From Paenisporosarcina quisquiliarum_A (GTDB taxonomy: Bacteria; Bacillota; Bacilli; Bacillales_A; Planococcaceae), in NCBI RefSeq assembly GCF_043641925.1, contig NZ_JBHZRU010000003.1, forward strand, positions 1-64,000: DNA of 64,000 nt. The letters run 5' to 3'. Shown here in pieces: positions 1 to 8,920 of the stretch. Under the pieces are notes generated by a model that did no database searches, was not told the DNA's origin, and saw nothing but the letters and a program-made list of their open reading frames with translations. The position numbers and the translations under genes are program-made. The first letter of the stretch is position 1; each line of letters opens with the position of its first letter.

Positions 1-190
1 ACCCCGGCTACCGCTATCATATATCGATATAAAAAATGGTCAACCAGAAAAATCTGGCTGACCTTATAATACGAACGAGTGCTTTAGTTGAAGAAGAACA
101 TTGAAAATTAAACTTACTAAAAATTAGAACTAGAAAAACATTGATTATAAACTCAATGTTTTTTTGTATTTCTTTCTATCTGAAAACCAC
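1..190. other. Intergenic start of window with two hairpins
   Basis: No open reading frame is supported here. Two hairpins are visible: 38-63 (11-bp arms with one mismatch, GGTCAACCAGA / TCTGGCTGACC, no clear T-run) and 133-166 (AAAAACATTGA / TCAATGTTTTT followed by T), the second being a good rightward intrinsic terminator. They probably end a rightward gene lying before the window; that gene itself is not visible. Confidence 0.55.
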
Positions 191-216
191 AAAAAAGCAC
201 CGCTAAAAGCGATGCT
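191..216 (-). terminator. Intrinsic terminator of ponA
   Basis: Read leftward: AGCATCGCT, TTT loop, AGCGGTGCT, then TTTTTT. It lies about 100 nt after the ponA stop and fits the end of the recU-ponA transcript. Confidence 0.75.
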
Positions 217-317
217 AATATCATTTCTTTTTAAATTGCTATTTGGGGGTTGATTTCGTGTTTTGCACCTCTGAAGAGAACTCCTTATCCATATGTGGAT
301 TCGCTTCTTTTGTGTTT

Positions 318-2948
318 TTAAGGTGTATCAGAAGACGATGTGTCTGCTTCTTCATCTTCAGGAGGTGTAGTTTCGTCACCTTCATCAGCTGGAGGTTCTT
401 CTTCATCTGAACCGCCACCATCATCATTGGTGCCGCCATCATCCGTTCCACCTTCGTCATCATCATTTCCGTTTCCGTCTCCATTGCCATTTCCATTACC
501 TTCATTTCCAGAATTCTCATCATCCGGATTTTCTTCTTCAGGTTCTGGTTCTGGTTCAACTTCTTCGGCTTTAATTTCTAAAGTTGCAGAAGCTGGTTCG
601 CTTCGAACGTCATCAGCAATTGCGACTACGATAAATGTATAAGATTTCCCAGGTTCAATCCCTTGAACAATTAATCCTTTTTGGTCAGTTGTTTGAAGGA
701 CAGTTGCACCAGCACCATCTACTGATACGGAAACTTCAAAGGAAACAGATACATCATCTTTGCCACGTTTTGGTTTTTTATGGTCCCAAGAAAGAGTGGC
801 AGTTTGATCGACTTCGCTATAATCAGCTTTTAATTTTGAAGGTGCTTCAATTTCAATTTGTTCGTATGTTTCAGAAACTTGTGTTGGCTCACTACCACGA
901 ACAAATAATTCAGTTTGCTTCAATTCATCAGGCGTGTAATCACTAGCTAAGCGAAGGGGAGAAGACCCAAGTTCAATTGTAGCTTCAATAACAGAATTTG
1001 GTCGTTTGAACTTCGCCGTTTCTTTATTTGCTGAAACATCTGTCATAACTGATTTAAATAAGCGTTGTGCAAATGTGCGTTCATTTCTATCAGCAGTGTT
1101 AATTCCCTTATCTCTTTTCTCATATCCCGTCCATACAGAAATTGAGTAATTCGTTGAGTAACCAGCGAACCAAACATCAGGTGCATAGCTACTACCAAGA
1201 TTGTATTTTTCTTTTTCTTCTTTAGAATAATTGGTTGTACCCGTTTTACCAGCAATATCAACGCCAGAAACAGCAGCTGCAGCTCCTGAAGCACCTCGAC
1301 GCTCACTAACAACATCTCGTAGCATATCAGTCACCATATAAGCTGTTGAATCTTTCATAGCTGGTGTTGGTTTCGGTTCGAATGAGCGTTTTGTTTTACC
1401 ATCACGGTATTCAATTGATCGAATCGTATACGGTTCAGTGTAAATTCCCGAGTTACCGAATGCAGCATAAGCAGCAGCCAAATCAATTGTATTCATTCCT
1501 GCAAATCCACCAATGGCAGATGATTCATTTCCTAATTTTTCAGTAGGCATACCAAGAGCACTAGCAAAATCTTTGCGTTTTTCTAAATCCACTTCAAGGA
1601 ATGTCTTAACAGCAGGGACGTTTCGTGAACGATATAAAGCTTCCCGAATCGTCATTTCACCTAAATATTCTCCATCAAAGTTATTGATTTGTTGTCCAGA
1701 TGTATATTCAAATCGCTCATCATTGGTTGTTTGACCAGTAGACCAGCTTAAATATTCAATCGCAGGGCCATAATCTACTAGTGGCTTAGCCGTAGATCCA
1801 ATATGTCGATCCTTGCGATCTTCTGCGAAATTAAGTCCACGGTCTGGACCATAATCACGTCCACCACCAATAGCAACAATCGCACCAGTTTTTGTATCGA
1901 TAACGGTCATACCAGCTTGCATGTTTTCTGTAGGGAAGTTTTCACCCATCAGAGCTTTTTCTACAGATTCTTGTGCTTTAGGATCAAGGGTAGTATAGAC
2001 CTTTAAACCGTCAGATAAAGAATCGCCGTCACTTTTGCGTTCAATTTCGTTTAAAACAACATCAAGGTATGCATCATACTTTTTAGTACTCGCGGCTTGA
2101 ACTTTTTCTGCTGGCAGTAAACCTTCGGCAACAGGGATTGCTTGAGCTTTTTCCATTTCAGCCTTAGTGATTTTACCATGCTGTTCCATCAAGCGAAGAA
2201 CAATATTACGACGCTTTTCAGCTGATTCAGGATGCTTGAAAGGATTAAAATTATTTGGACTTTGTGGCATACCGGCTAATAAAGCCACTTCATGTAATTG
2301 TAAATCTTTTAATTCACGACCATAGAAAGATTGTGATGCCGTACCAAAACCATAAATACGTCCAGACATTAAGACTTTGTTAAAGTACATTTCAAAGATT
2401 TCTTCTTTTTCATATTCTTGTTCTAACTGATAGGCTAGGTATGCCTCTTGTGCTTTACGTTTTAAGGTTTTTTCATTTTGTAAAAATGAGTTCTTAATTA
2501 CTTGTTGTGTTAACGTACTAGCTCCTTGAGAACCGAAGCCGCTAGTGAAGTTTGCAATAACAGCACCACCTAAACGGTAGAAGTCAATTCCCATATGGTC
2601 ATAGAATCGAACATCTTCAGTCGCTAAGATCGCATCTTCCATTAATTTCGGGATTTCTTCATAACCGACATAATCACGATTTTCTGCTCCAAATGTCGCA
2701 AATAATTCGTTATTTATATCATAAACTTCAGTTGAAATCGGATCTTTCAGATTTTCTTCTTCTAATGCAGGGGCGGAGCTTGCATAAAATGCAAATAATC
2801 CAGCACCAAATAATAACCCGGCAAGTCCTATAATAATGACTGCCATAATGATTTTTTTAAACAATCCCTTTTTAGATGATTGTTTTGATTTCTTTTGTTT
2901 CTCTAATTCTTTTCTACGTTGTCCACGAGAACTTTTGTTTTCACTCAC
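318..2948 (-). CDS. ponA: Penicillin-binding protein 1A/1B, bifunctional peptidoglycan synthase
   Basis: Class A PBP that polymerises and cross-links peptidoglycan at the membrane. Order seen: Lys/Arg-rich cytoplasmic head (1-32), one membrane segment (about 33-56), glycosyltransferase GT51 domain with catalytic Glu111 in EDVRFYDH and the TLTQQ motif at 145-149, then transpeptidase domain with STAK (Ser385, Lys388), SRN (441-443) and KTGT (568-571). About 702-792 looks like a fibronectin type III fold, followed by an acidic, Gly/Asn/Asp/Glu/Pro-rich tail to residue 876. The start is GTG with GAGGAG seven bases upstream. It follows recU by 22 bp, the classical recU-ponA operon. GpsB, its known partner in B. 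subtilis, is encoded at 8 kb. Confidence 0.96.
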   Translation of the reverse strand: MSENKSSRGQRRKELEKQKKSKQSSKKGLFKKIIMAVIIIGLAGLLFGAGLFAFYASSAPALEEENLKDPISTEVYDINNELFATFGAENRDYVGYEEIPKLMEDAILATEDVRFYDHMGIDFYRLGGAVIANFTSGFGSQGASTLTQQVIKNSFLQNEKTLKRKAQEAYLAYQLEQEYEKEEIFEMYFNKVLMSGRIYGFGTASQSFYGRELKDLQLHEVALLAGMPQSPNNFNPFKHPESAEKRRNIVLRLMEQHGKITKAEMEKAQAIPVAEGLLPAEKVQAASTKKYDAYLDVVLNEIERKSDGDSLSDGLKVYTTLDPKAQESVEKALMGENFPTENMQAGMTVIDTKTGAIVAIGGGRDYGPDRGLNFAEDRKDRHIGSTAKPLVDYGPAIEYLSWSTGQTTNDERFEYTSGQQINNFDGEYLGEMTIREALYRSRNVPAVKTFLEVDLEKRKDFASALGMPTEKLGNESSAIGGFAGMNTIDLAAAYAAFGNSGIYTEPYTIRSIEYRDGKTKRSFEPKPTPAMKDSTAYMVTDMLRDVVSERRGASGAAAAVSGVDIAGKTGTTNYSKEEKEKYNLGSSYAPDVWFAGYSTNYSISVWTGYEKRDKGINTADRNERTFAQRLFKSVMTDVSANKETAKFKRPNSVIEATIELGSSPLRLASDYTPDELKQTELFVRGSEPTQVSETYEQIEIEAPSKLKADYSEVDQTATLSWDHKKPKRGKDDVSVSFEVSVSVDGAGATVLQTTDQKGLIVQGIEPGKSYTFIVVAIADDVRSEPASATLEIKAEEVEPEPEPEEENPDDENSGNEGNGNGNGDGNGNDDDEGGTDDGGTNDDGGGSDEEEPPADEGDETTPPEDEEADTSSSDTP

Positions 2949-2970
2949 GAACGTCTCCTCACTTTCAAAG

Positions 2971-3585
2971 CTACACAGATTCTTGTGCTAGCATTTTTGT
3001 TACAGTCTTCAAATAATCAATCCTAGGAAATGCGCTTGGAGTAATTTCGAATCCTTGTTTCTCGAATTCTTCTAGGGGGATTGATTTTCTTCCATTGCGT
3101 ATCATAAGATCCCAGGCGATTTTAAGAGGCTGGAATGGGTATAAAAAATACCGATTAATCGATGAAAATCGTACGATTAAAAAAGTTACTCCCTTTTGTT
3201 CTATCACTTTCATCATATGGTCTATTTGATGGGCATGAATATTTTTTAAAGGAAACGAAGTCTTATTTTGCGTCTCTTTCGCTTCAAAGTCAATATGCAC
3301 ACCTTGCCAAACACCATTAAAATCAGTTGTAGAAGCAGTTCTGTAGTAAGCCTCTTTAATAACGGCTGCACTTCTAGAAGGGTATTCAACTTTTACTACT
3401 TGAATAGGAACAGGCTTCTTATGGATAACTGCCCGACCTTGTTGAAGATAGTATTCGTTCGATTCATTTATTTCATCCTCTAAGGTTTTTCCCCTGTTAC
3501 TGTATGTGTAATCCTTATTTTTCACTTTTTCTAAAGTTTTTTTTTGAGGACTATAAGATTTTCCGTTTGGGTACTTAATGACCAT
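2971..3585 (-). CDS. recU: Holliday junction resolvase RecU
   Basis: Structure-specific endonuclease that cuts four-way junctions in recombination and chromosome segregation. 204 aa, close to the B. subtilis protein in length and motifs: YSNRG..LEDEIN near the N-terminus, IHKKP, TTDFNG (metal-binding Asp), DFEAKET (Glu and Lys of the catalytic set) and the following HQIDHM. I chose the ATG giving MVIKYPNG because GAGGTGG lies just upstream; a longer reading to 3606 adds seven residues without a ribosome binding site. First gene of a two-gene operon with ponA, divergent from the yppE-mrfAB group. Confidence 0.95.
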   Translation of the reverse strand: MVIKYPNGKSYSPQKKTLEKVKNKDYTYSNRGKTLEDEINESNEYYLQQGRAVIHKKPVPIQVVKVEYPSRSAAVIKEAYYRTASTTDFNGVWQGVHIDFEAKETQNKTSFPLKNIHAHQIDHMMKVIEQKGVTFLIVRFSSINRYFLYPFQPLKIAWDLMIRNGRKSIPLEEFEKQGFEITPSAFPRIDYLKTVTKMLAQESV

Positions 3586-3763
3586 CGTAACCACCTCGCA
3601 TATCATCTATCATACCACACCATATTAGACGTATTGAGCCTTAAAAGGTTGCGATGAGCATTGTCGATTCCGAAGAAGTTTTGTCTTATTGCTACTAGTT
3701 TTGTCAGGCGTATAGGTTTTTCAGTCAAAACATGAAATGATAACGAAAAGGGAGGGATCCACC

Positions 3764-3949
3764 ATGAAAAAAATTGAAGAAATGATTGAACAGCTATCTT
3801 TGTTAGAACATATTTTAGAAGTTCGTTTTCTACAAGAAAGATCCCAGCAAGCATCAACCATCATTGAAAAAGGACATGTATTGGGAAGAGTTTTGAAAGA
3901 GGCTGAAGAAACAGTGAAATGGAATGTTTGTTCCCGTAAAAGTGGTTAA
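3764..3949 (+). CDS. Small protein of unknown function, upstream of YppE
   Basis: 61 aa, mostly helical in appearance (Glu/Leu/Lys-rich N-terminal half), no motif I recognise. GGGAGGG eight bases before the ATG gives clear translation support; an in-frame ATG 27 bp upstream lacks one. It is the first gene rightward from the recU divergent promoter region, followed after 47 bp by the YppE-like gene, in the place where B. subtilis has the short ypp genes. Possible conserved small Bacillales protein; function unknown. Confidence 0.6.
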   Translation: MKKIEEMIEQLSLLEHILEVRFLQERSQQASTIIEKGHVLGRVLKEAEETVKWNVCSRKSG

Positions 3950-3996
3950 ATGACGCGATATTTGATAATATAAAGAGAAAAAGGGAGTTGACCGTC

Positions 3997-4371
3997 ATGT
4001 CATTATTACACCAAACAAATTTGGTTTATCAAGAGAGTCAACTTTGTTTAGCGCGCCATCTGCAAATGCGTGAAGATGACGCAACTCCGGATTTCTTCGA
4101 AACCGTTAAACCGCATGCCGATCATTGGCACTCTTTTCTAATTCAATGGAGAGAAGATTCAAGAGTATGGATTGAAGAGAATCGACCTAAATACATAAGA
4201 ATCCAACAAATTGATGCCGCAATTGAGGCTTTTAATCAATATTTAGTCCAATCTTTTTATAAAGAAACAGGCAAAAAACGATTTGCACAATCTATTCAAT
4301 CGACTTGCTATACCTTACAAACCTTTATGAATGCGATTGAACAGGCAGGTGAACAACAAGATGCGAACTAA
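3997..4371 (+). CDS. yppE: YppE family protein (DUF1798)
   Basis: 124 aa, same length and helical pattern as B. subtilis YppE, a four-helix-bundle protein of unknown function. Conserved-looking features are an N-terminal helix, Trp residues near the middle (HWHSF, DSRVWIEENRP) and a C-terminal helix. ATG at 3997 chosen over an upstream TTG (3988) because AAGGGAG sits nine bases before the ATG. The 3' end overlaps the mrfA start by 11 bp, so the two are probably translationally coupled. Family assignment comes from position and length as much as sequence. Confidence 0.75.
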   Translation: MSLLHQTNLVYQESQLCLARHLQMREDDATPDFFETVKPHADHWHSFLIQWREDSRVWIEENRPKYIRIQQIDAAIEAFNQYLVQSFYKETGKKRFAQSIQSTCYTLQTFMNAIEQAGEQQDAN

Positions 4372-6628
4372 TTTATCAATTGCTGAATTACTAAATGAAT
4401 GGAAATCAGATGCAGTGATGAAAGAACGGATTGTGCATTGGCATACCGTTCCAGAAAAACCAGCTAGTTTAGCAGATTTCCCTGCAGATTTACATGAATC
4501 CATCGTTTCCGCATTAAAAAAGAGAGGCATTACAAAATTGTATTCCCATCAAAGGGAAGCATATGAATTAGCGAGAGCTAACCAATCATTTACGGCAATC
4601 ACACCTACAGCTTCAGGAAAGTCATATTGTTATCACTTACCTGTATTGCAGTCCATTATTGAAAATCCAGCGTCTCGAGCTTTGTATTTGTTTCCAACAA
4701 AAGCTCTGGCTCAAGATCAAAAATCAGACCTGCATGAACTGATCGAACAGATGGATCAATCCATTTTAAGTTATACATTTGATGGTGACACTGCACCGGC
4801 CATACGAACAAAAGTTAGAAAAGCAGGACATATCGTCTTAACCAATCCGGATATGCTTCATAGTGGGATTTTGCCTCATCATACGAAGTGGGTTTCATTA
4901 TTTGAAAACCTTAAATACATTGTCATTGATGAATTACATACATATAAAGGTGTCTTTGGAAGTCATGTAGCACATGTTATTCGTCGATTAAAAAGGATTT
5001 GTGCTTATTATGGAAGCAATCCTATTTTTATCTGTACGTCAGCAACCATTTCAAATCCTAAAGAACTTGCAGAGTCTTTAACAAATGAAACGCATCAGTT
5101 GATCAGCAAAAACGGGGCACCAGCAGGGATTAAAAATTTCATTTTTTATAATCCTCCAATTGTGCACCCGACATTTGGTATACGAAGAAGTGCCATTTTA
5201 GAAGTGAGAGATTTAGCTAAAAGACTCTATAAAGAAAATATCCAAACGATTGTCTTTGCGAAAAGTAGAGTTCGAGTCGAAATGTTAGTGACTTATCTGA
5301 AAGAACTTTCAAAAAAGAAAATTCAAGATGAATCTATTCGAGGATATCGAGGCGGTTACCTGCCGTCTGAAAGAAGAGAAATTGAAAAAGGGTTAAGAAA
5401 TGGTACGATTCAAACCGTCGTCAGTACAAATGCATTAGAGTTAGGGGTTGATATCGGCCAACTTCAAGCATGCATTATGACTGGTTATCCTGGAAACATC
5501 GCGAGTGCTTGGCAGCAGGCAGGTAGAGCGGGAAGACGTCAAGATGAAGCGCTTATTATTTATGTTGCGCAATCTACCGCATTAGACCAATATATTGTTA
5601 ATAACCCTGGTTATCTTTTAGGACAGTCACCTGAAGAAGCACGAATCCATCCAGAGAATTTAATCATCTTAATGGATCATTTAAAATGTGCTTCTTTTGA
5701 ATTGCCATTTTCTATGACCGATCAATATGGAGAATTTGAAATTCAAGAGTTATTAGCTTACTTAGAAGATGAAGGTATATTGGTCCGTACTTCTGATAAA
5801 TGGCACTGGATGAGTGATCGGTTTCCAGCACATGAAATTAGTTTACGTTCTGCTTCGCAAGAAAATGTTGTGATTATTGATCAAACGGTTCCTGCGGCAA
5901 CAAAAGTTCTTGGCGAAATGGATCGATACAGTTCGATGACACTTCTTCACGAAGAAGCAATCTATTTGCACCAAGGTATACAATTTCAAGTTGAAAAATT
6001 AGACTGGGAAGAAAAGAAAGCCTTTGTCCGAGAAGTAGACGTAGATTATTTTACTGATGCAAATTTGGCGGTTGAATTAAAAGTAATGAGTGAAGACAAA
6101 GTGATTGAATTTGAGCAAGCTTCTATTTATTATGGGGATGTATCCATATTAGCCATGGCTACGATATTCAAGAAAATTCGGTTTGATTCACATGATAATA
6201 TTGGATCTGGACCAATCCAATTACCACCAGAAGAACTTCATACGTCGTCGAGTTGGATTAGTTTTAATCGTCCCAAAACATGGACAGATTCTATGTTGTC
6301 AGATGCCATGACGGGAACAGCTACTTCGATAGGGTTATTCGTACCTTTATTTGTTCAATGTGACCGAAGAGATATTCATGTAGTTGCACAAGTCAAATCA
6401 ACACATTCTGAATTACCAACTTTCTACGTATACGATAGTTACCCAGGCGGAATTGGGATTAGTGAGCGTGTGTATGAAGTTTGGCCGACCTTATTAGAGC
6501 ATGTGTATCAACATGTGAAAAATTGTCCTTGCGATCAAGGGTGCCCAGCATGTATTGGAGCTCAAGAAGCGAGCATCGGGATGAAAGATGATGTTTTGAA
6601 CTTATTAGCGTATCTACAATTACAATAA
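4361..6628 (+). CDS. mrfA: MrfA (YprA) DEAD/DEAH-type ATP-dependent helicase
   Basis: 755-aa superfamily 2 helicase. In B. subtilis MrfA and the nuclease MrfB form a UvrA-independent excision pathway for mitomycin C damage. Visible: PTASGKS Walker A (82-88), VIDELH Walker B (188-193), SATIS motif, GRAGR motif VI after AWQQA, and a C-terminal zinc-type cluster C-x-C-x3-C-x2-C (722-731) typical of the family's DUF1998 end. Start set at ATG 4361 with AGGTG upstream; an earlier ATG at 4331 lies inside yppE. Downstream mrfB starts after a 14-bp gap, so both are one operon. Confidence 0.95.
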   Translation: MRTNLSIAELLNEWKSDAVMKERIVHWHTVPEKPASLADFPADLHESIVSALKKRGITKLYSHQREAYELARANQSFTAITPTASGKSYCYHLPVLQSIIENPASRALYLFPTKALAQDQKSDLHELIEQMDQSILSYTFDGDTAPAIRTKVRKAGHIVLTNPDMLHSGILPHHTKWVSLFENLKYIVIDELHTYKGVFGSHVAHVIRRLKRICAYYGSNPIFICTSATISNPKELAESLTNETHQLISKNGAPAGIKNFIFYNPPIVHPTFGIRRSAILEVRDLAKRLYKENIQTIVFAKSRVRVEMLVTYLKELSKKKIQDESIRGYRGGYLPSERREIEKGLRNGTIQTVVSTNALELGVDIGQLQACIMTGYPGNIASAWQQAGRAGRRQDEALIIYVAQSTALDQYIVNNPGYLLGQSPEEARIHPENLIILMDHLKCASFELPFSMTDQYGEFEIQELLAYLEDEGILVRTSDKWHWMSDRFPAHEISLRSASQENVVIIDQTVPAATKVLGEMDRYSSMTLLHEEAIYLHQGIQFQVEKLDWEEKKAFVREVDVDYFTDANLAVELKVMSEDKVIEFEQASIYYGDVSILAMATIFKKIRFDSHDNIGSGPIQLPPEELHTSSSWISFNRPKTWTDSMLSDAMTGTATSIGLFVPLFVQCDRRDIHVVAQVKSTHSELPTFYVYDSYPGGIGISERVYEVWPTLLEHVYQHVKNCPCDQGCPACIGAQEASIGMKDDVLNLLAYLQLQ

Positions 6629-6642
6629 AAAAGGTGACCTTT

Positions 6643-7884
6643 ATGTCATTCGAAAAGAATTTATTACAAATGAAAAAATTAGTCAAAAAAAAGCCAGCGA
6701 AAGAAACATCGTTGGCTTCTTTTGTTATGCCTAGTCCTCCTGCATATTTAGAGACTTGGAAGGATGCTGGATTAGAAGTTATCGAAAATCAATTTGGCCT
6801 GGTTTTTTTGAAGAAGACGGTCTATTCTCCTCAATTTTTTCACGGATCCTTTAAGTTATCAGATGTTTTCCATGCCTTCGAATTATGGAACCAACTAGAA
6901 GTAGAACATCCCATATCTACAAATGGACAAAATGTTGTTTTTTTTGATACCGAAACGACGGGTTTAAAAGGAACAGGAACTTATATCTTTTTAAGTGGTC
7001 AGTTAGTTTTTAAAAATAATCAATTCGAATTAACACAACATTTAATGGCGGATCCTAGTCATGAAACCGCTTTTTTATATGAAACTGGTTTATGGAAGCC
7101 AAATCAAACCGTTATTACGTATAACGGAAAAAGTTTTGATTGGCCACAGCTTGAAACAAGATGGACGCTTAACCGAACGTATTTACCGAAATTGTCTCTC
7201 CCACATCATATCGATTTACTTCACGGTTCTCGAAGGGTGTGGAAAGGTGATTTAACTCAATTTAAATTAACTAGTATCGAAATTGAAAAGCTAGGATTTA
7301 AACGCGTTGGAGATATTCCTGGTCATTTAGCTCCGATTATTTATTTAGATGCTGTGAAAAATGGCGACCCACATGCTTTGTTAAAAGTACTTTACCATAA
7401 TGAATGGGATATTCTATCGTTGCTTACGTTATTTATCCATTCTTCGAAATTGCTATTAGAAGAGTCTTATACAGAGACAGCATTGACTTCAACGAATATT
7501 GGGAAGTGGTTTGCTGATTTAAAAATGTATGAAAAAAGTCAGGATCAATTCGATCAAATCACTTCGACGTATGAAAAAGAAGAGGCATCAATGGCTTTTT
7601 ATTACATAGGATTTAATTATAAGCGTTTTAATCGGAAGGAAGATGCTTATCAATCGTTTAGAAATGCGTTACTTCACTTACCACTTCAATTTAAAATAAA
7701 TGCGTATGAAGAACTCGCAAAAATCGATGAACATTTGTTTAAACGATTTAATCAAGCGATTATTTATTCACAAGAAGCTCTTAAATTAATTGAAGCATTA
7801 CCTGAATTGACTGAGACAAAAAAGATAAAACTAAAGAATGCATTTGAAAAACGATTAAATCGACTTTTGAAGAAGATTGAATAA
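6643..7884 (+). CDS. mrfB: MrfB (YprB) DEDDy-type exonuclease with TPR tail
   Basis: 413 aa, identical in length to B. subtilis YprB. RNase H-like 3'-5' exonuclease: motif I FFDTETTGL (Asp102, Glu104), motif II YNGKSFDWP, motif III HNEWDILSL. The last about 120 residues are helical repeats of tetratricopeptide character (FADLKMYEKSQDQFDQI, FNRKEDAYQSFRNAL). It degrades DNA around the lesion with MrfA. ATG at 6643 chosen because AAGGTGA ends five bases before it. Confidence 0.94.
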   Translation: MSFEKNLLQMKKLVKKKPAKETSLASFVMPSPPAYLETWKDAGLEVIENQFGLVFLKKTVYSPQFFHGSFKLSDVFHAFELWNQLEVEHPISTNGQNVVFFDTETTGLKGTGTYIFLSGQLVFKNNQFELTQHLMADPSHETAFLYETGLWKPNQTVITYNGKSFDWPQLETRWTLNRTYLPKLSLPHHIDLLHGSRRVWKGDLTQFKLTSIEIEKLGFKRVGDIPGHLAPIIYLDAVKNGDPHALLKVLYHNEWDILSLLTLFIHSSKLLLEESYTETALTSTNIGKWFADLKMYEKSQDQFDQITSTYEKEEASMAFYYIGFNYKRFNRKEDAYQSFRNALLHLPLQFKINAYEELAKIDEHLFKRFNQAIIYSQEALKLIEALPELTETKKIKLKNAFEKRLNRLLKKIE

Positions 7885-8009
7885 GATTAGCTTCGTGAAA
7901 TAAAAAATCATGTCACCAAAAGGCGAGCAGAAGAAATAATCACACTAGATGAAAATAACTAAAATATTTCCCGGGCAACCGCAACCTTCGACAGAAATAA
8001 TTATAAGAA

Positions 8010-8040
8010 TTGAACGTAAAAATCTAAATTATGATATAAT
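8010..8040 (+). promoter_or_regulatory. Candidate sigma-A promoter of gpsB
   Basis: TTGAAC (8010-8015) and TATAAT (8035-8040) with a long 19-bp spacer, about 35 bp before the gpsB start codon. The -10 is perfect; the spacing is not ideal. Confidence 0.5.
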
Positions 8041-8075
8041 TAGACAAGGTATGCAAAGATGGAAGGACGATGAAT

Positions 8076-8369
8076 ATGGAATCAAAATTAAACTCTAAAG
8101 ATATTTTGGAAAAAGAATTTAAAACGGGACTACGTGGCTATAATCAAGATGATGTAGACCAATTTTTAGACGATATTATTCAAGATTATGAAACATTTGA
8201 AATGACAATCGCATCATTAAAAGCTGAGAACAAACGTTTACATGAAGAATTATTAGATGCACCAAAACGACAAGTTTCGTCGCCTTCAAATGGTTCAACG
8301 AACTTCGATATTTTAAAAAGACTATCAAATCTTGAAAAACATGTATTCGGAAGTAAGTTGTACGAATAA
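8076..8369 (+). CDS. gpsB: Cell-division protein GpsB
   Basis: 97 aa. DivIVA-like N-terminal domain (KDILEKEFKTGLRGYNQDDVDQFLDDII) binding membrane and PBP1A, a coiled coil, and the conserved C-terminal hexamerisation helix TNFDILKRLSNLEKHVFGSKLY. GpsB links septal and lateral wall synthesis and moves PBP1A, whose gene is at the start of this window. ATG at 8076 preferred to 8070 because GGAAGGA lies eight bases upstream of the former. Directly before rnpB as in B. subtilis. Confidence 0.96.
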   Translation: MESKLNSKDILEKEFKTGLRGYNQDDVDQFLDDIIQDYETFEMTIASLKAENKRLHEELLDAPKRQVSSPSNGSTNFDILKRLSNLEKHVFGSKLYE

Positions 8370-8388
8370 TTGAACATCCCGAGAGTCA

Positions 8389-8417
8389 TTGTTTTCCTAA
8401 CGAAAATCTTGTATAAT
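8389..8417 (+). promoter_or_regulatory. Sigma-A promoter of rnpB
   Basis: TTGTTT (8389-8394), 17-bp spacer, TATAAT (8412-8417). The start point predicted seven bases on (about 8424) coincides with the 5' strand of RNase P helix P1. Confidence 0.75.
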
Positions 8418-8423
8418 GAAGAA

Positions 8424-8822
8424 ACCATTTAGTGAATCCAGGTAATCGCTGCAACGCTTGACGTTGTAGAGGAAAGTCCATGCTCGCACGGTTCTGAGAT
8501 GACCGTAGTGTTCGTGCTTAGCCAAAAAATAAGCTAAGGCAGTGTAAAAGCTGACGGCGGGAACAACACCTAAGTCTTCGGATATGGTCTAGGTTCTCTG
8601 AAAGTGCCACAGTGACGGAGCTGACTCGGAAACGTTTCAGGTGGAACGAGGTAAACCCCACGAGCGAGAAACCCAAATTATGGTAGGGGCACTCTCATGA
8701 AGGAATTGAACGGATTGAGGGACAGACTTTGTCTGTAGATAGATGATTACTACTCACTGTACGAGGCTTTAGCCGTTTGAGTACGTGATAACAAAACATG
8801 GCTTATTGGGTTTTCTAATGGG
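8424..8822 (+). ncRNA. rnpB: RNase P RNA, Bacillus type B
   Basis: Catalytic RNA that matures tRNA 5' ends. Highly conserved blocks are seen in order: GGTAATCGCTGC, GAGGAAAGTCCATGCTCGCA, GTAGTGTTCGTGC, CTTCGGATATGG, AAAGTGCCACAGTGACG, GTAAACCCC, GAGCGAGAAACCCAAAT, TGTAGATAGATGATTAC and ACAAAACATGGCTTA. The 5' end (CCATTTA..AATCCA) pairs with the 3' end (TGGGTT..TAATGG) to make helix P1, which sets the limits at about 399 nt, against about 401 in B. subtilis. Confidence 0.97.
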
Positions 8823-8837
8823 TATACTTGACTAAAC

Positions 8838-8868
8838 AAGCTCTCCACTAATTCGGAGAGCTTTTCTT
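8838..8868 (+). terminator. Intrinsic terminator of rnpB
   Basis: AAGCTCTCC, loop ACTAATTC, GGAGAGCTT followed by TTCTT; 16 nt after the predicted RNA end. Confidence 0.75.
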
Positions 8869-8920
8869 CATATTTAAGATAAAACTGATACTCAACAATA
8901 GGTAGAGAAAGGATGAGAAG

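Noticed and set aside
239..642. Reading frames on both strands over the ponA tail
   Set aside because: They arise from the repetitive Gly/Asp/Asn/Glu codons of the PBP1A tail; composition is absurd for a protein and there are no ribosome binding sites.
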